This document shows positions 35,318-44,033 of a stretch of DNA of 64,000 nt, piece after piece. Below the pieces are notes generated by a model that saw only the letters and a list, made by a program, of their open reading frames with translations, was not told the DNA's origin and made no database searches. The position numbers and the translations under genes are program-made. Numbering within the stretch: position 1 is the first letter of the stretch; every line of letters begins with the position of its first letter. Location of the stretch: contig NZ_WPCC01000001.1 in assembly GCF_009741925.1 (NCBI RefSeq), forward strand, positions 1 to 64,000, written 5' to 3'. This DNA is from Natronomonas sp. CBA1123 (lineage in GTDB: Archaea > Halobacteriota > Halobacteria > Halobacteriales > Haloarculaceae).

Positions 35318-37447
35318 GTGATTCGGCCGCTCCATGCTCTCCGCCGTCGGTTCCGTGAGACGCCCACGGAGACGCTTCTGGCGGCCGGCCTCGCCGTCCT
35401 CGCCGGCATCGTGGTGTTCGCAACTGCGGAGACGCTGTTTCCCTATCACTCCAGCAACCACGACGAGGGCGTCTATCTCCAGCAGGCGTCGATGCTGTTG
35501 GCTGGGCAACTCGAGCTGTACGCTGGCAGCCTCGCCGACGCGTTTCATCCCTGGTTCTTCATCGAGGACGGCGGCCGACTCTACCCCAAGTACACGCCCG
35601 TCCCCGCCGCGATGTACGCAGTCTCGATGGCGCTGTTCGGCGAGCCGCGCGTGACGCTCGCAGTCGTCGCCGCCGCCAACGCGGCGTTGGTGTACCGCCT
35701 CGGTTCGCTCGCCTTCGACCGCCGCGTGGGTCTCGTCGCGAGCGTCGTCTACGCCGTCTCTCCGATGGCGCTTCTCACCACCTCGGTGTTCCTGCCGTAC
35801 GCACCGACGACGATGCTGAATCTCGCCTTCGCGGTGCTGTATCTCCGGGCCGTCCGGGAGAACGCTCTCCGGAGCGCCGGCCTCGCCGGTGCCGTCGTCG
35901 GCATCGCGTTCTTCGCCCGCCCGTACACGGCAGTCCTCTTTGCGGTGCCGTTCATCGTCCACGCGGTCTGGACCGTCCTGCAGGGTGTCCGCGCGGACGG
36001 CGTGTGGCCGCTCTCCGACGCCGCGCGTCGAAACGCCCTGACGGCCACCTTTGGCCTCCTCGGCGTCGGCGTCGCCTTGGCGTACAACGCACGCATGACC
36101 GGGTCGCCGTTCGTCTTCCCCTACGAGGCGTTCGCGCCGATGGACGGCCCCGGGTTCGGCGAGCGGCGCATCCTCGGCCACGAAGTCGACTACACGCTCG
36201 ACCTCGCGCTGGAGGCCAACGGCTACGTCCTCTGGTACTTCGCCACCCGGTGGTTCACGGCCGGCCTCCTCGGGACGGCCGTCGCCGCCGTCGGCCTCGC
36301 CGTCGCCGCCCGGCGCTGGTTCGACGACCAACTCACCGGCGAACGCCGACGCGTCGGCGCCCTCCTCGCCGCGCTGTTCGTGACCGTCCCGCTGGGCAAC
36401 CTCGCCTTCTGGGGCAACTACAACATGTTAGCGACGATGGACGACCCGACCGACGGCCTGCTCTCGCAGTTCGGGGCCTTCTATCACTTCGATTTGCTCG
36501 TCCCGCTGTCGGTGTTTGCGGCGTTCGCACTCGTCGTCGGCTGGCGGCACGCCCGCGACAGCGCTGCCGTCGGACGACTCTCCGCTGCCGCCTCGCCGCG
36601 GGCCGTCCGCGCGGTGGGCATCGTCGCGCTCGCAACGGTGCTTCTCGTCGGCGGCGTCGCCAACGCCGCCGTCCTCACGCCACCCGTCGAGCGCCACGCG
36701 GGCAACACCGAGAAGTACGACACCGCCTACGAGCCCATCGATTCGGCCGACTTCGAGAACGCCGTCGTGTTCATCCCGGCGCCGTACGGCGACTGGCAGA
36801 ACCACCCCTTCCAGTACCTCCGCAACGACCCCGGCTTCGACGGGCCCGTCGTCTACGCCCTGGACCGCGAACCCGACGACGACTTCGCCGTGATGGACGC
36901 CTACCCGAACCGGACTCACTACCGCTACACCTACCGCGGGACCTGGACCGGCGACCCCGACCGTCACGTTACGCCGAAACTCGACGAACTCGACGTTCGC
37001 GAGGGCCGACGTCTCAGCGGCGAGACGACGGTGGGCATTCCGGCGCGCGTCGACCGGGCGAGCGTCCGGCTGTTCAGCGTCTCGGGCAACCACGTCGAGT
37101 ACGACGCCGGCAACGTCGGTGGCGTCGGGAACGACTACACCGCCGAGTGGCGCCTCGACGGCGACGAAGCGAGCCTCGCCGGCGCCAACGGCACCGTCTC
37201 GGTCGCCGACACGGACGAACTCATCCTGCTCGTTCGGCTCGTCCAACCGGACGGCGGCACCCTGACCTACAGACAGGAGATGACGGTACGGACGACCGGT
37301 GACACCGTCGAGGTGATCTGGCCCCCCGAGCGAACCGTCTGTCGGCTGGTCGACTACTGTGACCGGGAGGGTACGTACCTCCCCGACCATCCGGAAGAAC
37401 ACTTCGCCGGCGTCGACTTCGAAACTGACGTAGAAGCGTCGTCGTGA
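35318..37447 (+). CDS. GT39-like polyprenyl-sugar glycosyltransferase, membrane protein
   Basis: 709 aa from GTG. About eleven hydrophobic segments in the first 440 residues, with the acidic motif of PMT/ArnT enzymes (PYHSSNHDEGVYLQQA) in the first external loop, followed by a soluble C-terminal domain of about 260 residues outside the membrane. Such enzymes transfer sugar from a lipid carrier to protein or lipid on the outer face. It starts 37 bases after the iron-binding protein, so it is likely in the same operator-controlled operon. Convergent with the GT2 gene (1 base between). Confidence 0.8.
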   Translation: MIRPLHALRRRFRETPTETLLAAGLAVLAGIVVFATAETLFPYHSSNHDEGVYLQQASMLLAGQLELYAGSLADAFHPWFFIEDGGRLYPKYTPVPAAMYAVSMALFGEPRVTLAVVAAANAALVYRLGSLAFDRRVGLVASVVYAVSPMALLTTSVFLPYAPTTMLNLAFAVLYLRAVRENALRSAGLAGAVVGIAFFARPYTAVLFAVPFIVHAVWTVLQGVRADGVWPLSDAARRNALTATFGLLGVGVALAYNARMTGSPFVFPYEAFAPMDGPGFGERRILGHEVDYTLDLALEANGYVLWYFATRWFTAGLLGTAVAAVGLAVAARRWFDDQLTGERRRVGALLAALFVTVPLGNLAFWGNYNMLATMDDPTDGLLSQFGAFYHFDLLVPLSVFAAFALVVGWRHARDSAAVGRLSAAASPRAVRAVGIVALATVLLVGGVANAAVLTPPVERHAGNTEKYDTAYEPIDSADFENAVVFIPAPYGDWQNHPFQYLRNDPGFDGPVVYALDREPDDDFAVMDAYPNRTHYRYTYRGTWTGDPDRHVTPKLDELDVREGRRLSGETTVGIPARVDRASVRLFSVSGNHVEYDAGNVGGVGNDYTAEWRLDGDEASLAGANGTVSVADTDELILLVRLVQPDGGTLTYRQEMTVRTTGDTVEVIWPPERTVCRLVDYCDREGTYLPDHPEEHFAGVDFETDVEASS

Positions 37448-37448
37448 G

Positions 37449-38201
37449 TTATCGGAACCGCTCTTCGAGACACACCTTCACGATGGATTTCGCGATGGCG
37501 GCCCCGCCCTCGATGGGGTCGAGTTTCGTCTCGCCGGCGCGTTCGGCGTACTCGATGGGTCGCTCCTGGATGTCGTAGCCGCGCATCAGGGGTCGGATGA
37601 GCAACTCCGCCGACAGGCCGGTGTTCTCGGTCCATTCGATGTCTTCGACCACATCGCGGCGGTAGGCGCGCATACCCGTGGTGGTGTCGTGGACGCGCTC
37701 GCCCATCAGGACGCTGGCGACGGCGGCGAAGGCGTGGTTACCGAAGCGGTTGAACGCCGGCATCGCGTCGGCGCCGTGATACAGGCGGTCCCCCGAGACC
37801 ACGTCGTAGCCCTCGTTGATGGCTTCGAGGAACTCCGGCAGTTGCTCCATCGGGTAGGTGTCGTCGCAGTCGGTCGTGACGACGATGGGACGGTCGGGGG
37901 CGAGAACCGCCTCTCGGACAGCGACGCCGTAGCCCTGTGGCTCCTGTTCGATGACGCGAGCGCCGTGTTCGCGAGCGATTTCCGGCGTGCGGTCGTCGGA
38001 ACCGTCGACGCAGACGACTTCGGCCTGCCCGTCGGTGACGCGCTCGATGTCCTCGAGAACGGTCGCGATGGCCGCTTCCTCGTTGTAGGTACCCATCACG
38101 ACGCTGAGGTCCTCGAAGGTGTATTCGTCCGCTGTGTCGCCGTCTGCTGTCTCCGCATCGTCGGCGGATTCGGAGCCGTTAGAGTGCTGTAACTGACTCA
38201 T
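37449..38201 (-). CDS. GT2-family glycosyltransferase (dolichyl-phosphate sugar synthase-like)
   Basis: 250 aa from ATG at 38201 (MSQLQHSNGSESADDAETAD). Visible GT-A features: SVVMGTYNEEAAIATVLEDI, EVVCVDGSDDRTPEIARE, the acidic TTDCDDTYPMEQLPEFLEA. Type resembles dolichyl-phosphate mannose/glucose synthases that load sugar onto a lipid carrier, which would supply the GT39-like enzyme encoded convergently. Operator site 3 lies upstream. N-terminal 30 residues are acidic and probably flexible. Confidence 0.82.
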   Translation of the reverse strand: MSQLQHSNGSESADDAETADGDTADEYTFEDLSVVMGTYNEEAAIATVLEDIERVTDGQAEVVCVDGSDDRTPEIAREHGARVIEQEPQGYGVAVREAVLAPDRPIVVTTDCDDTYPMEQLPEFLEAINEGYDVVSGDRLYHGADAMPAFNRFGNHAFAAVASVLMGERVHDTTTGMRAYRRDVVEDIEWTENTGLSAELLIRPLMRGYDIQERPIEYAERAGETKLDPIEGGAAIAKSIVKVCLEERFR

Positions 38202-38227
38202 TATTCTGTCGTCTCTTCCCCACCGAC

Positions 38228-38251
38228 TTAGGCTTTTAGGTTTGCCTAAAA
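38228..38251. promoter_or_regulatory. DtxR/IdeR-type operator, site 3
   Basis: TTTTAGG TTTG CCTAAAA (38234-38251), with an additional TTAGGC half-site at 38228-38233 that pairs at wider spacing with GCCTAA. Three half-sites overlap the region where a TATA box for the GT2 gene would lie, 27 or more bases from its ATG. Less symmetric than sites 1 and 2. Confidence 0.65.
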
Positions 38252-38256
38252 CAGAG

Positions 38257-39841
38257 TCAGAGGGACGCATCGATGGCTTCAGCGGCCCGAATCGCGAGTG
38301 CAGCGATGGTGAGCGTCGGGTTCATCGCACCGCCGGTGGGGAAGACGTTGCTGCCGACCAGCCAGCAGTTCTCGAGGTCGTGGGTGCGGAGTTGGGGCGT
38401 CACGACGCTGTCGTCGGGGTCGGTCCCCATCCGGGTCGTCCCCATGTGGTGATACGCCGGGCCGGTGTTTTCGGGGCCGACCTGCCACGTAATCTCCGCG
38501 CCCAACTCCTCCAGAATCGCCCGCTGTTTCTCGTTTGCTCGCTCGATAGTTCGGCGCGTGCGGTCGTCGAGCGACCAGTGTATCTCGGGGACGGGGTTGC
38601 CGTGGTCGTCCGTACGGCTCTCGTCGAGCGTGACGTAGTTGTCCTCGCTGGGTAGCTGTTCGACGAGTGCGCCCATCCCGACGTGGTCGCCGTAGTTCGC
38701 CCGGAGGCGGTCGAGTAATTCGTCGCCCCAGTCGTCGCCGGTCAGCGCCATCTCCACCGGCGAGGGGCCGGCGTAGTTGAAGAACTCCAGTTTGAACGGG
38801 CCGACCGTCTCGTCGGCGTCGTCGTAGAACTGGTGGCTCTCGCTGGTGAGAAAGCCGACGTGGTTCTGTCGAGTCGGTTCGCCGAGTCGGCCGCCCATCC
38901 CGGCGAAGAGGTGGTCCATGAAGCACTTGCCGACGAGGCCGCTGGAGTTGGCGAGGCCGTCGGGGTAGTGTTCTGACTCGGACAGCAACAGCAGCCGGGG
39001 TGTCTCGACGCCGCCACAGGCGACGACGAAGGCATTGGCTTCCTGTCTATGAGTCTCGCCATCCGGCGTCGCGTAGACGGCCGCCTCGACCGATTCGGGG
39101 CCGTGTTCGAGCCGCTGGACGGGTGCGCGGTCGATGACCGTCGCCCCCCCGTCGCTCGGCGGCTTCGGCGTGAACCGTCGCGTCGTACTTCGCGCCGGAG
39201 GGACACACCGGTTGGCAGGTGCCGTAGCCGACACACGCGCTGCGGCCGTTCCGGGACTCGGAGTTGCGTGCGTTCGGCACCGAGTGCATCGCGATTTCGA
39301 GTTCCTCGCAGGCGTCGGCGAACAGGCTGTCGCTGTAGGAGGGCGGGAACGCCGCCATCGGGTGGGGCTCCTCCCGCGGCGGCGCGAAGGGGTTATCGGA
39401 GGCCCCGGAGACGCCCAACTCCCGTTCGGCCTCGGCGTACTGCGGTCGGAGGTCAGCGTAGTCGATTGGCCAGTCGACGCCGACGCCGCGGGCGCTGCGG
39501 GAGTTGAAGTCGTCCTCGTGGAGCCGCATCACCATCCCCTGCCAGTGGAGCGTCGACCCGCCGACGCCCTTCACGCGGGCGTGATTCAGCGGATACCCCT
39601 TCTCGCCGCTGGAGGTGTAGGCGTCCCGTTCGGCGTCGCCGTCCCAGACGTCCGGCCGCGAGAAGGAGGGTCGTATCGAACGCTCCTGTCTTCGAATTCG
39701 GTCGTCGGGGTCGAACCGCGGGCCGGCGTCGAGGACGACCACCTCGTGGCCCGACGCGGCGAGGCGGTCGGCAACGATGGTTCCGGCCGGACCGGCGCCG
39801 ACGACACACACGTCGGCACCCGTGACGGGTTTTCGAGTCAC
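38257..39841 (-). CDS. GMC-family FAD oxidoreductase (gluconate 2-dehydrogenase/choline oxidase-like), frameshifted
   Basis: Restored length 527 aa. N-terminal FAD fold VCVVGAGPAGTIVADRLA, FAD-attachment region VGGSTLHWQGMVMRL, Cys-rich CVGYGTCQPVCPSGAKY, and C-terminal MNPTLTIAALAIRAAE as in the GMC family. The literal frame breaks at the C7 run 39144-39150: AEAAERRG continues ATVIDRAP only after removing one C. The GTG start at 39841 overlaps the stop of the upstream small subunit (GTGA). The two proteins resemble the FAD and small subunits of membrane-bound gluconate dehydrogenases. Real lesion or sequencing indel cannot be told from one sequence. Confidence 0.85.
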
Positions 39842-40371
39842 GATGGCGGCCCCCGCTGGTAGGTGTCGGTGCCACCCGGATGCCCCTGGGGGTTCTCGAT
39901 GCCGACCAACTCCCCACCTGTCGGCGAGGTGTACAGCGCCATGAGGAGTTCGTTGACGACGAAGTACCGGACGCGCTCGGCGGTCGTTCCGTCGGGGACC
40001 TCGTCGGCGACGTCGGCACCGGCCTCCCGGAGCAGTTCCTCGCGGGCCGCCGGCGACAGCTCGTCGATTGCGGCGTCGTGCCAAGCGACCGCCAACTCGT
40101 TTAGGTCGGTCACGGTCGCTCGCAGCGCTTCGCCGTGACCCTCGCGTTCGAGCCGGTCGGTCACGAACGTCTCGACGAACGGCTCGACACCGGAGACGGC
40201 CGAGGGATAGAGAACCTCGGCGAGCGCAATCATCGCCGAGACGACCGCGTCGTCGTCGAGTCGGTCGGGGGGGTCGTCTCGCTCCCGGACGGCCCTGAGA
40301 CCGACTGCGGCGGCGCCGCCCGAGCTGAGGGCTGCCAACGCGATGGTGGCGTCGCGCCGCGTCAGTTCCAT
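39838..40371 (-). CDS. Gluconate 2-dehydrogenase subunit 3-type protein with Tat signal
   Basis: 177 aa. The N-terminus TRRDATIALAALSSGGAAAVG is a twin-arginine signal. The body has features of the Gluconate_2-dh3 family (LAEVLYPSAVSGVEPFVETFVTDRLE; YFVVNELLMALYTSPTGGELVGIENPQGHPG). The GMC partner lacks its own signal, so it is probably exported by riding with this subunit. Translation coupled to the GMC gene by GTGA overlap. Operator site 4 is 10 bases upstream of the ATG, between a TATA-like element and the start. Confidence 0.82.
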   Translation of the reverse strand: MELTRRDATIALAALSSGGAAAVGLRAVRERDDPPDRLDDDAVVSAMIALAEVLYPSAVSGVEPFVETFVTDRLEREGHGEALRATVTDLNELAVAWHDAAIDELSPAAREELLREAGADVADEVPDGTTAERVRYFVVNELLMALYTSPTGGELVGIENPQGHPGGTDTYQRGPPS

Positions 40372-40380
40372 GGGATTGAA

Positions 40381-40394
40381 TTAGGCTGACCTAA
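40381..40394. promoter_or_regulatory. DtxR/IdeR-type operator in divergent promoter, site 4
   Basis: TTAGG CTGA CCTAA, flanked by AT-rich sequence (aaatatat at 40393-40400, TATA-like in both directions). Lies between the divergent subunit-3/GMC pair (minus) and the iron-type permease (plus), so one site could govern both. Weaker arms (5 bp) than sites 1 and 2. Confidence 0.7.
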
Positions 40395-40450
40395 AATATA
40401 TCCGTTGGAATGGGTTCGCTCAAGTACGTCGGGACACGAACGGTCGGACA

Positions 40451-42064
40451 ATGAGGGATATCGCGGGACTTCGGGAACGCTTCACCGGGGAGTTCCCGCT
40501 CGGATTGGCGCTTCTGTGTGCGTTCATCGCCGTGGCGCTCGTGTTCCCGATGTCGTGGCTGTTCATCGAGGCGGTGACCGTCGACACCCAACGCGCCACC
40601 GACCTCCTGTTCCGGTGGGGAACCGCCGAAATCATCCTCAACAGTTTGCTTCTGATGGCCGGTGTGACCGGCCTGTCCGTGCTGTTGGGCGTTCCGCTGG
40701 CGTATCTCACCGTCCGCACCGACCTGCCGTTCCGGCGCTTCTGGACCATCGTCGTCGCGCTGCCGCTGGTCGTGCCGAGTTACGTCGGCGCCTTCACCTT
40801 CGTCTCGGCGTTCGGCCCTCGCGGGGAGTTCAGCGACCTGTTGGCGCCGCTCGGGGTCGAGTCGATTCCCGAAGTGTACGGCCTCGGGGGAACGATACTC
40901 GTCATCACGCTGTACACCTACCCGTACGTGTACCTGACGACGCGGGCGTCGCTCCTGTCGCTCGATACGACGCTCATCGACGCCGCCCGCACGCTCAATC
41001 AGGACCGCCTGACCGCGTTCCGGCGAGTCACGATACCGCACATCCGACCCGCCGTCCTCGCGGGTAGCCTCCTGGCCGCGCTGTATGCGGTTTCGGACTT
41101 CGGGACGCCCGGCATCATGCGACTGCCGGTGTTCACCCGCCAGATATACGTCGAGTACAACGCCTTCGGCCAGGACTTCGCGGCGCTGTTGTCGTTGCAG
41201 TTGCTCGCCATCGTCCTCGTCGTCCTCGTCTTGGAGCGATGGGTGCGCCCGCAAACCTCCGTCGAGGGCGGGTCGGATTCCAGCGGCGATTCGACGGTCA
41301 ACCTCGGCCTCTGGCGCTGGCCCGCGACGCTGCTGCCCGTCGCCGTCACCACCATCGCTCTGGCCGTTCCCATCTGGATTCTCGGCCTGTTGCTCGTCAA
41401 CTCGGAAGCCGGCCGTCGCCCATCGCTGGCCTTCGAGTGGATATACGCCGTCAACTCCGTCGGCGTCTCGCTCGTGGCGGCCATCGTCGCCGCCCTCGCC
41501 GCCCTCCCCATCGCCTACTTCGCCGCACAACACGACTCCCGCCTCGCGGCGCTGTTCGAACGCATGACGTACCTCGGCTTCGCCGTGCCCGGTATCGTTC
41601 TCGCGCTCGCGTTGGTGTACTTCGGGGCCGGCTACGATTCCCTCGATATCCCCTACTCGCCGGCGCTGTATCAGACGATTCCCCTGCTGGTGTTCGCCTA
41701 CGTCGTCCGATTCATGCCGCAGGCCGTCGGTTCGATTCGCACGACGACGCTACAGGTCGATACGACGCTCGTCGAGGCCGCACGCACACTCGGAGAGTCG
41801 CCGTTCAGCGCGTTCCGACGGATTACCCTCCCGCTCATCGCGCCCGGCGTGGTAGCGGGTGCGGCGCTCGTCTTCCTCACGACGATGAAGGAGTTGCCCG
41901 TGACGCTCATCCTCCGACCGACCGGCTTCGAGACCATCGTCACTCAAATCTGGCGCGCCCAAGCGGCCGCCTACTACCAGTACGCCGTCGTTCCCGCGTT
42001 CCTGCTGCTCGCCGTCTCGGGGCTGTCGATGGTCGTGTTGCTGTTACAGGAGGAGCGACTGTGA
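40451..42064 (+). CDS. Iron(III)-type ABC transporter permease, two-domain
   Basis: 537 aa, about 12 hydrophobic segments in two homologous halves, each with an EAA-like loop (SLDTTLIDAARTLNQDRLTA and QVDTTLVEAARTLGESPFSA). The double-length architecture is typical of FbpB/ThiP permeases. It presumably works with the binding protein at 34141. Its promoter region contains operator site 4. The GNAT gene downstream overlaps its stop codon (GTGA). No ABC ATPase is adjacent, which is unusual. Confidence 0.87.
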   Translation: MRDIAGLRERFTGEFPLGLALLCAFIAVALVFPMSWLFIEAVTVDTQRATDLLFRWGTAEIILNSLLLMAGVTGLSVLLGVPLAYLTVRTDLPFRRFWTIVVALPLVVPSYVGAFTFVSAFGPRGEFSDLLAPLGVESIPEVYGLGGTILVITLYTYPYVYLTTRASLLSLDTTLIDAARTLNQDRLTAFRRVTIPHIRPAVLAGSLLAALYAVSDFGTPGIMRLPVFTRQIYVEYNAFGQDFAALLSLQLLAIVLVVLVLERWVRPQTSVEGGSDSSGDSTVNLGLWRWPATLLPVAVTTIALAVPIWILGLLLVNSEAGRRPSLAFEWIYAVNSVGVSLVAAIVAALAALPIAYFAAQHDSRLAALFERMTYLGFAVPGIVLALALVYFGAGYDSLDIPYSPALYQTIPLLVFAYVVRFMPQAVGSIRTTTLQVDTTLVEAARTLGESPFSAFRRITLPLIAPGVVAGAALVFLTTMKELPVTLILRPTGFETIVTQIWRAQAAAYYQYAVVPAFLLLAVSGLSMVVLLLQEERL

Positions 42065-42657
42065 CGGCACTCGACCTCCGCGTTGTCGCGGCCGACGACG
42101 CCGCCGCCATCGCCTCGATTTATCGCCCTTACGTCGAGGAGACCGCAATCACCTTCGAGGAGGTCCCACCCGACGCCGAGGAAATCGAGCGCCGCATCGC
42201 CGACACCGTCGAGACGTACCCGTGGTTCGTCGCCGAAGTCGACGGGTCGGTCGTCGGCTACGCCTACGCGGGCCAACTGCGGAAGCGTTCGGCCTACCGG
42301 TGGGTGACCGAACTCTCGGTGTACGTCGAGCGGTCGGCCCGCGGTGCGGGAATCGGGTCGGCACTGTACGCGGCGCTGTTGGAGACGCTCACCGAACAGG
42401 GGTTTGCCAGCGCCTACGGCGTCGTCACGCTGCCGAATCCCGAAAGCGTCGGCTTCCACGAGGCCTTCGGCTTCGAGCGTGCGGCGTTGCTGCCCGAGGC
42501 CGGCTACAAGCACGGCGAGTGGCACGACGTGGCGTGGTTCGAACGCAGCCTCGCCGCCCGAAGCGACGACCCGGCCGACCCGACCCCGTTTTCGGCGTGT
42601 CGGGACGCCGAGTGGCTCGACGCTCTTCTCGACGCCGCGGCCACCGGAAAGCCGTAG
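42061..42657 (+). CDS. GNAT N-acetyltransferase (phosphinothricin acetyltransferase-like)
   Basis: 198 aa from GTG overlapping the permease stop. PAT/bar-type features: ASIYRPYVEETAITFEEVPP, WFVAEVDGSVVGYAYAG, acetyl-CoA motif ARGAGIGSALYAALLETL, and GFHEAFGF. Translation is coupled to the permease. Substrate unknown; the C-terminal 30 residues extend beyond the usual family length. Confidence 0.85.
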   Translation: MTALDLRVVAADDAAAIASIYRPYVEETAITFEEVPPDAEEIERRIADTVETYPWFVAEVDGSVVGYAYAGQLRKRSAYRWVTELSVYVERSARGAGIGSALYAALLETLTEQGFASAYGVVTLPNPESVGFHEAFGFERAALLPEAGYKHGEWHDVAWFERSLAARSDDPADPTPFSACRDAEWLDALLDAAATGKP

Positions 42658-42700
42658 CCGAACGGTAGCGTTTTGCCGGTGGGGTTGGTACTTCGGAGCA

Positions 42701-42991
42701 ATGATACAACGGCTGGCGAGACAGCTGGCGAAAGAGGAACGGGACCTCCGCGTGTTGGAGGCCGTCATCGAACACCAGCCGATCGGTATCACCCGCGTCG
42801 CCACGGAGACGGGCATCGACGAGCACAAAGCACGCTACTCCCTCCGGATGCTGGAGGACGACGGCCTCATCGAGCCAACGCCGGATGGCGCGGTTACCGC
42901 CGAGGGGTTCGAGACGCACGCCACCGAGATAAACGAGGGGCTGGACGGCCTCATCGAGCGGATGGAGTCGCTGAAGGAAATCGACCTGTAA
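42701..42991 (+). CDS. Small winged-helix DNA-binding-type protein
   Basis: 96 aa. EERDLRVLEAVIEHQPIGITRVATETGIDEHKARYSLRMLEDDGLIEP is a winged helix-turn-helix, with a helical C-terminus that may dimerise. Probable transcription regulator; target unknown. An intergenic T-run and short spacer separate it from the GNAT gene. Confidence 0.75.
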   Translation: MIQRLARQLAKEERDLRVLEAVIEHQPIGITRVATETGIDEHKARYSLRMLEDDGLIEPTPDGAVTAEGFETHATEINEGLDGLIERMESLKEIDL

Positions 42992-43035
42992 TCGCGAACC
43001 GGAACACTCGAATCCGTCGGAACCCTATCGCAGGC

Positions 43036-43260
43036 ATGAACAACCCACTCGAAGACAACGAGGTCCCGGGGTGGGCCCTCGGTATGCTCCTATTGGCGAC
43101 GACCGTCGCCGTCGCCGGCGTCACCGACTACGTGTTGACCAACGCCGGCTACCGGAACCTCGGACTCTTCGTCTGGGCAGTGTGTTACACCGGCGTGTTA
43201 CTCATCGTCTGGGTGCTGTGGCTCAGCGACATCGAGTTGACCGGTCCCGCCGAGGGGTAA
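43036..43260 (+). CDS. Small two-helix membrane protein
   Basis: 74 aa with two hydrophobic helices (about residues 13-32 and 41-63) separated by NAGYRNLGLF, with acidic ends. Conserved small membrane proteins of this shape are frequent in haloarchaea. No function assigned. ATG at 43036. Confidence 0.6.
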   Translation: MNNPLEDNEVPGWALGMLLLATTVAVAGVTDYVLTNAGYRNLGLFVWAVCYTGVLLIVWVLWLSDIELTGPAEG

Positions 43261-43300
43261 CGGAACCATTAAGAACGAAACACCGCGATATTCACCAAAG

Positions 43301-43561
43301 ATGTTCGAGATGCCGCTGCAACTGGTCGACGACTTCCTGCGGCAGTACCACGTCGGGCACGCACTCCTCGTCGGGTTCGTCCTCGCCGTCGTCGGCGGGT
43401 TCGCCATCAATCGGTCGGTGAAAGTGCTTGGAATCCAGCTGTCGCTGTTCGGACTCCTGTTCATCATCACGCCAACGTCGACGATGACCATCCCGTTCCT
43501 CTTCCTCGGAATCGGGCTGGCCGTCATCGGCCCCGTCGTCGCCATCTCGGCGAACGACTGA
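43301..43561 (+). CDS. Small membrane protein
   Basis: 86 aa, two or three hydrophobic segments (HALLVGFVLAVVGGFAI; VLGIQLSLFGLLFIITP; IPFLFLGIGLAVIGPVVAIS). Separate from the preceding small membrane protein by about 40 bases and on the same strand, possibly one transcript. No family recognised. Confidence 0.6.
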   Translation: MFEMPLQLVDDFLRQYHVGHALLVGFVLAVVGGFAINRSVKVLGIQLSLFGLLFIITPTSTMTIPFLFLGIGLAVIGPVVAISAND

Positions 43562-43568
43562 CCCGGTT

Positions 43569-43979
43569 TCACAGTTCCTTCTCGATGACGTACCCCCATC
43601 TCTCGTAGCCGCGGCGCTCGTAGTAGTCGTGCGTATCGGTCTTCGATTCGGGCGAGGCCAACGCGAGGAACGCACAGTCTTCCGTGTCCGCCCACGATTC
43701 GACGAATCGGAGTAGCTCAGTGCCGTAACCCTCCCCGCGGTGTGGTTCGTCGACGACGAGGTCGTAGAGCCACGCGTGGCGAGCGTGATGGAGAACACCC
43801 GCAACGAGGACGCCCGCGACGGCGACCAACTCACCGTCGACGAACGCGCCGAAACAGCGGTAGTCGTCCTCGCCGGTCCACGCGAGTACGTCCGCGGGCG
43901 ACTTCTCGGTCCACAGCTGTCGGAGAATCGGGACCGCCTCGCGGCGCTCCGTCTCGTCGGTCAACTCCCGAACGTCCAT
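43569..43979 (-). CDS. GNAT-family N-acetyltransferase
   Basis: 136 aa. GNAT features: CFGAFVDGELVAVAGVLV, DLVVDEPHRGEGYGTELLRFVE (acetyl-CoA loop), CAFLALASPESKTDTHDYYERRGYERWGYV. Acceptor unknown. Convergent with the small membrane protein gene (7 bases between stops). Confidence 0.87.
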   Translation of the reverse strand: MDVRELTDETERREAVPILRQLWTEKSPADVLAWTGEDDYRCFGAFVDGELVAVAGVLVAGVLHHARHAWLYDLVVDEPHRGEGYGTELLRFVESWADTEDCAFLALASPESKTDTHDYYERRGYERWGYVIEKEL

Positions 43980-44033
43980 ATCCGGGCGTCGTAAGTCGGC
44001 GTCAAGAAACTGATTGTGCCGTGGTGACAGGGC

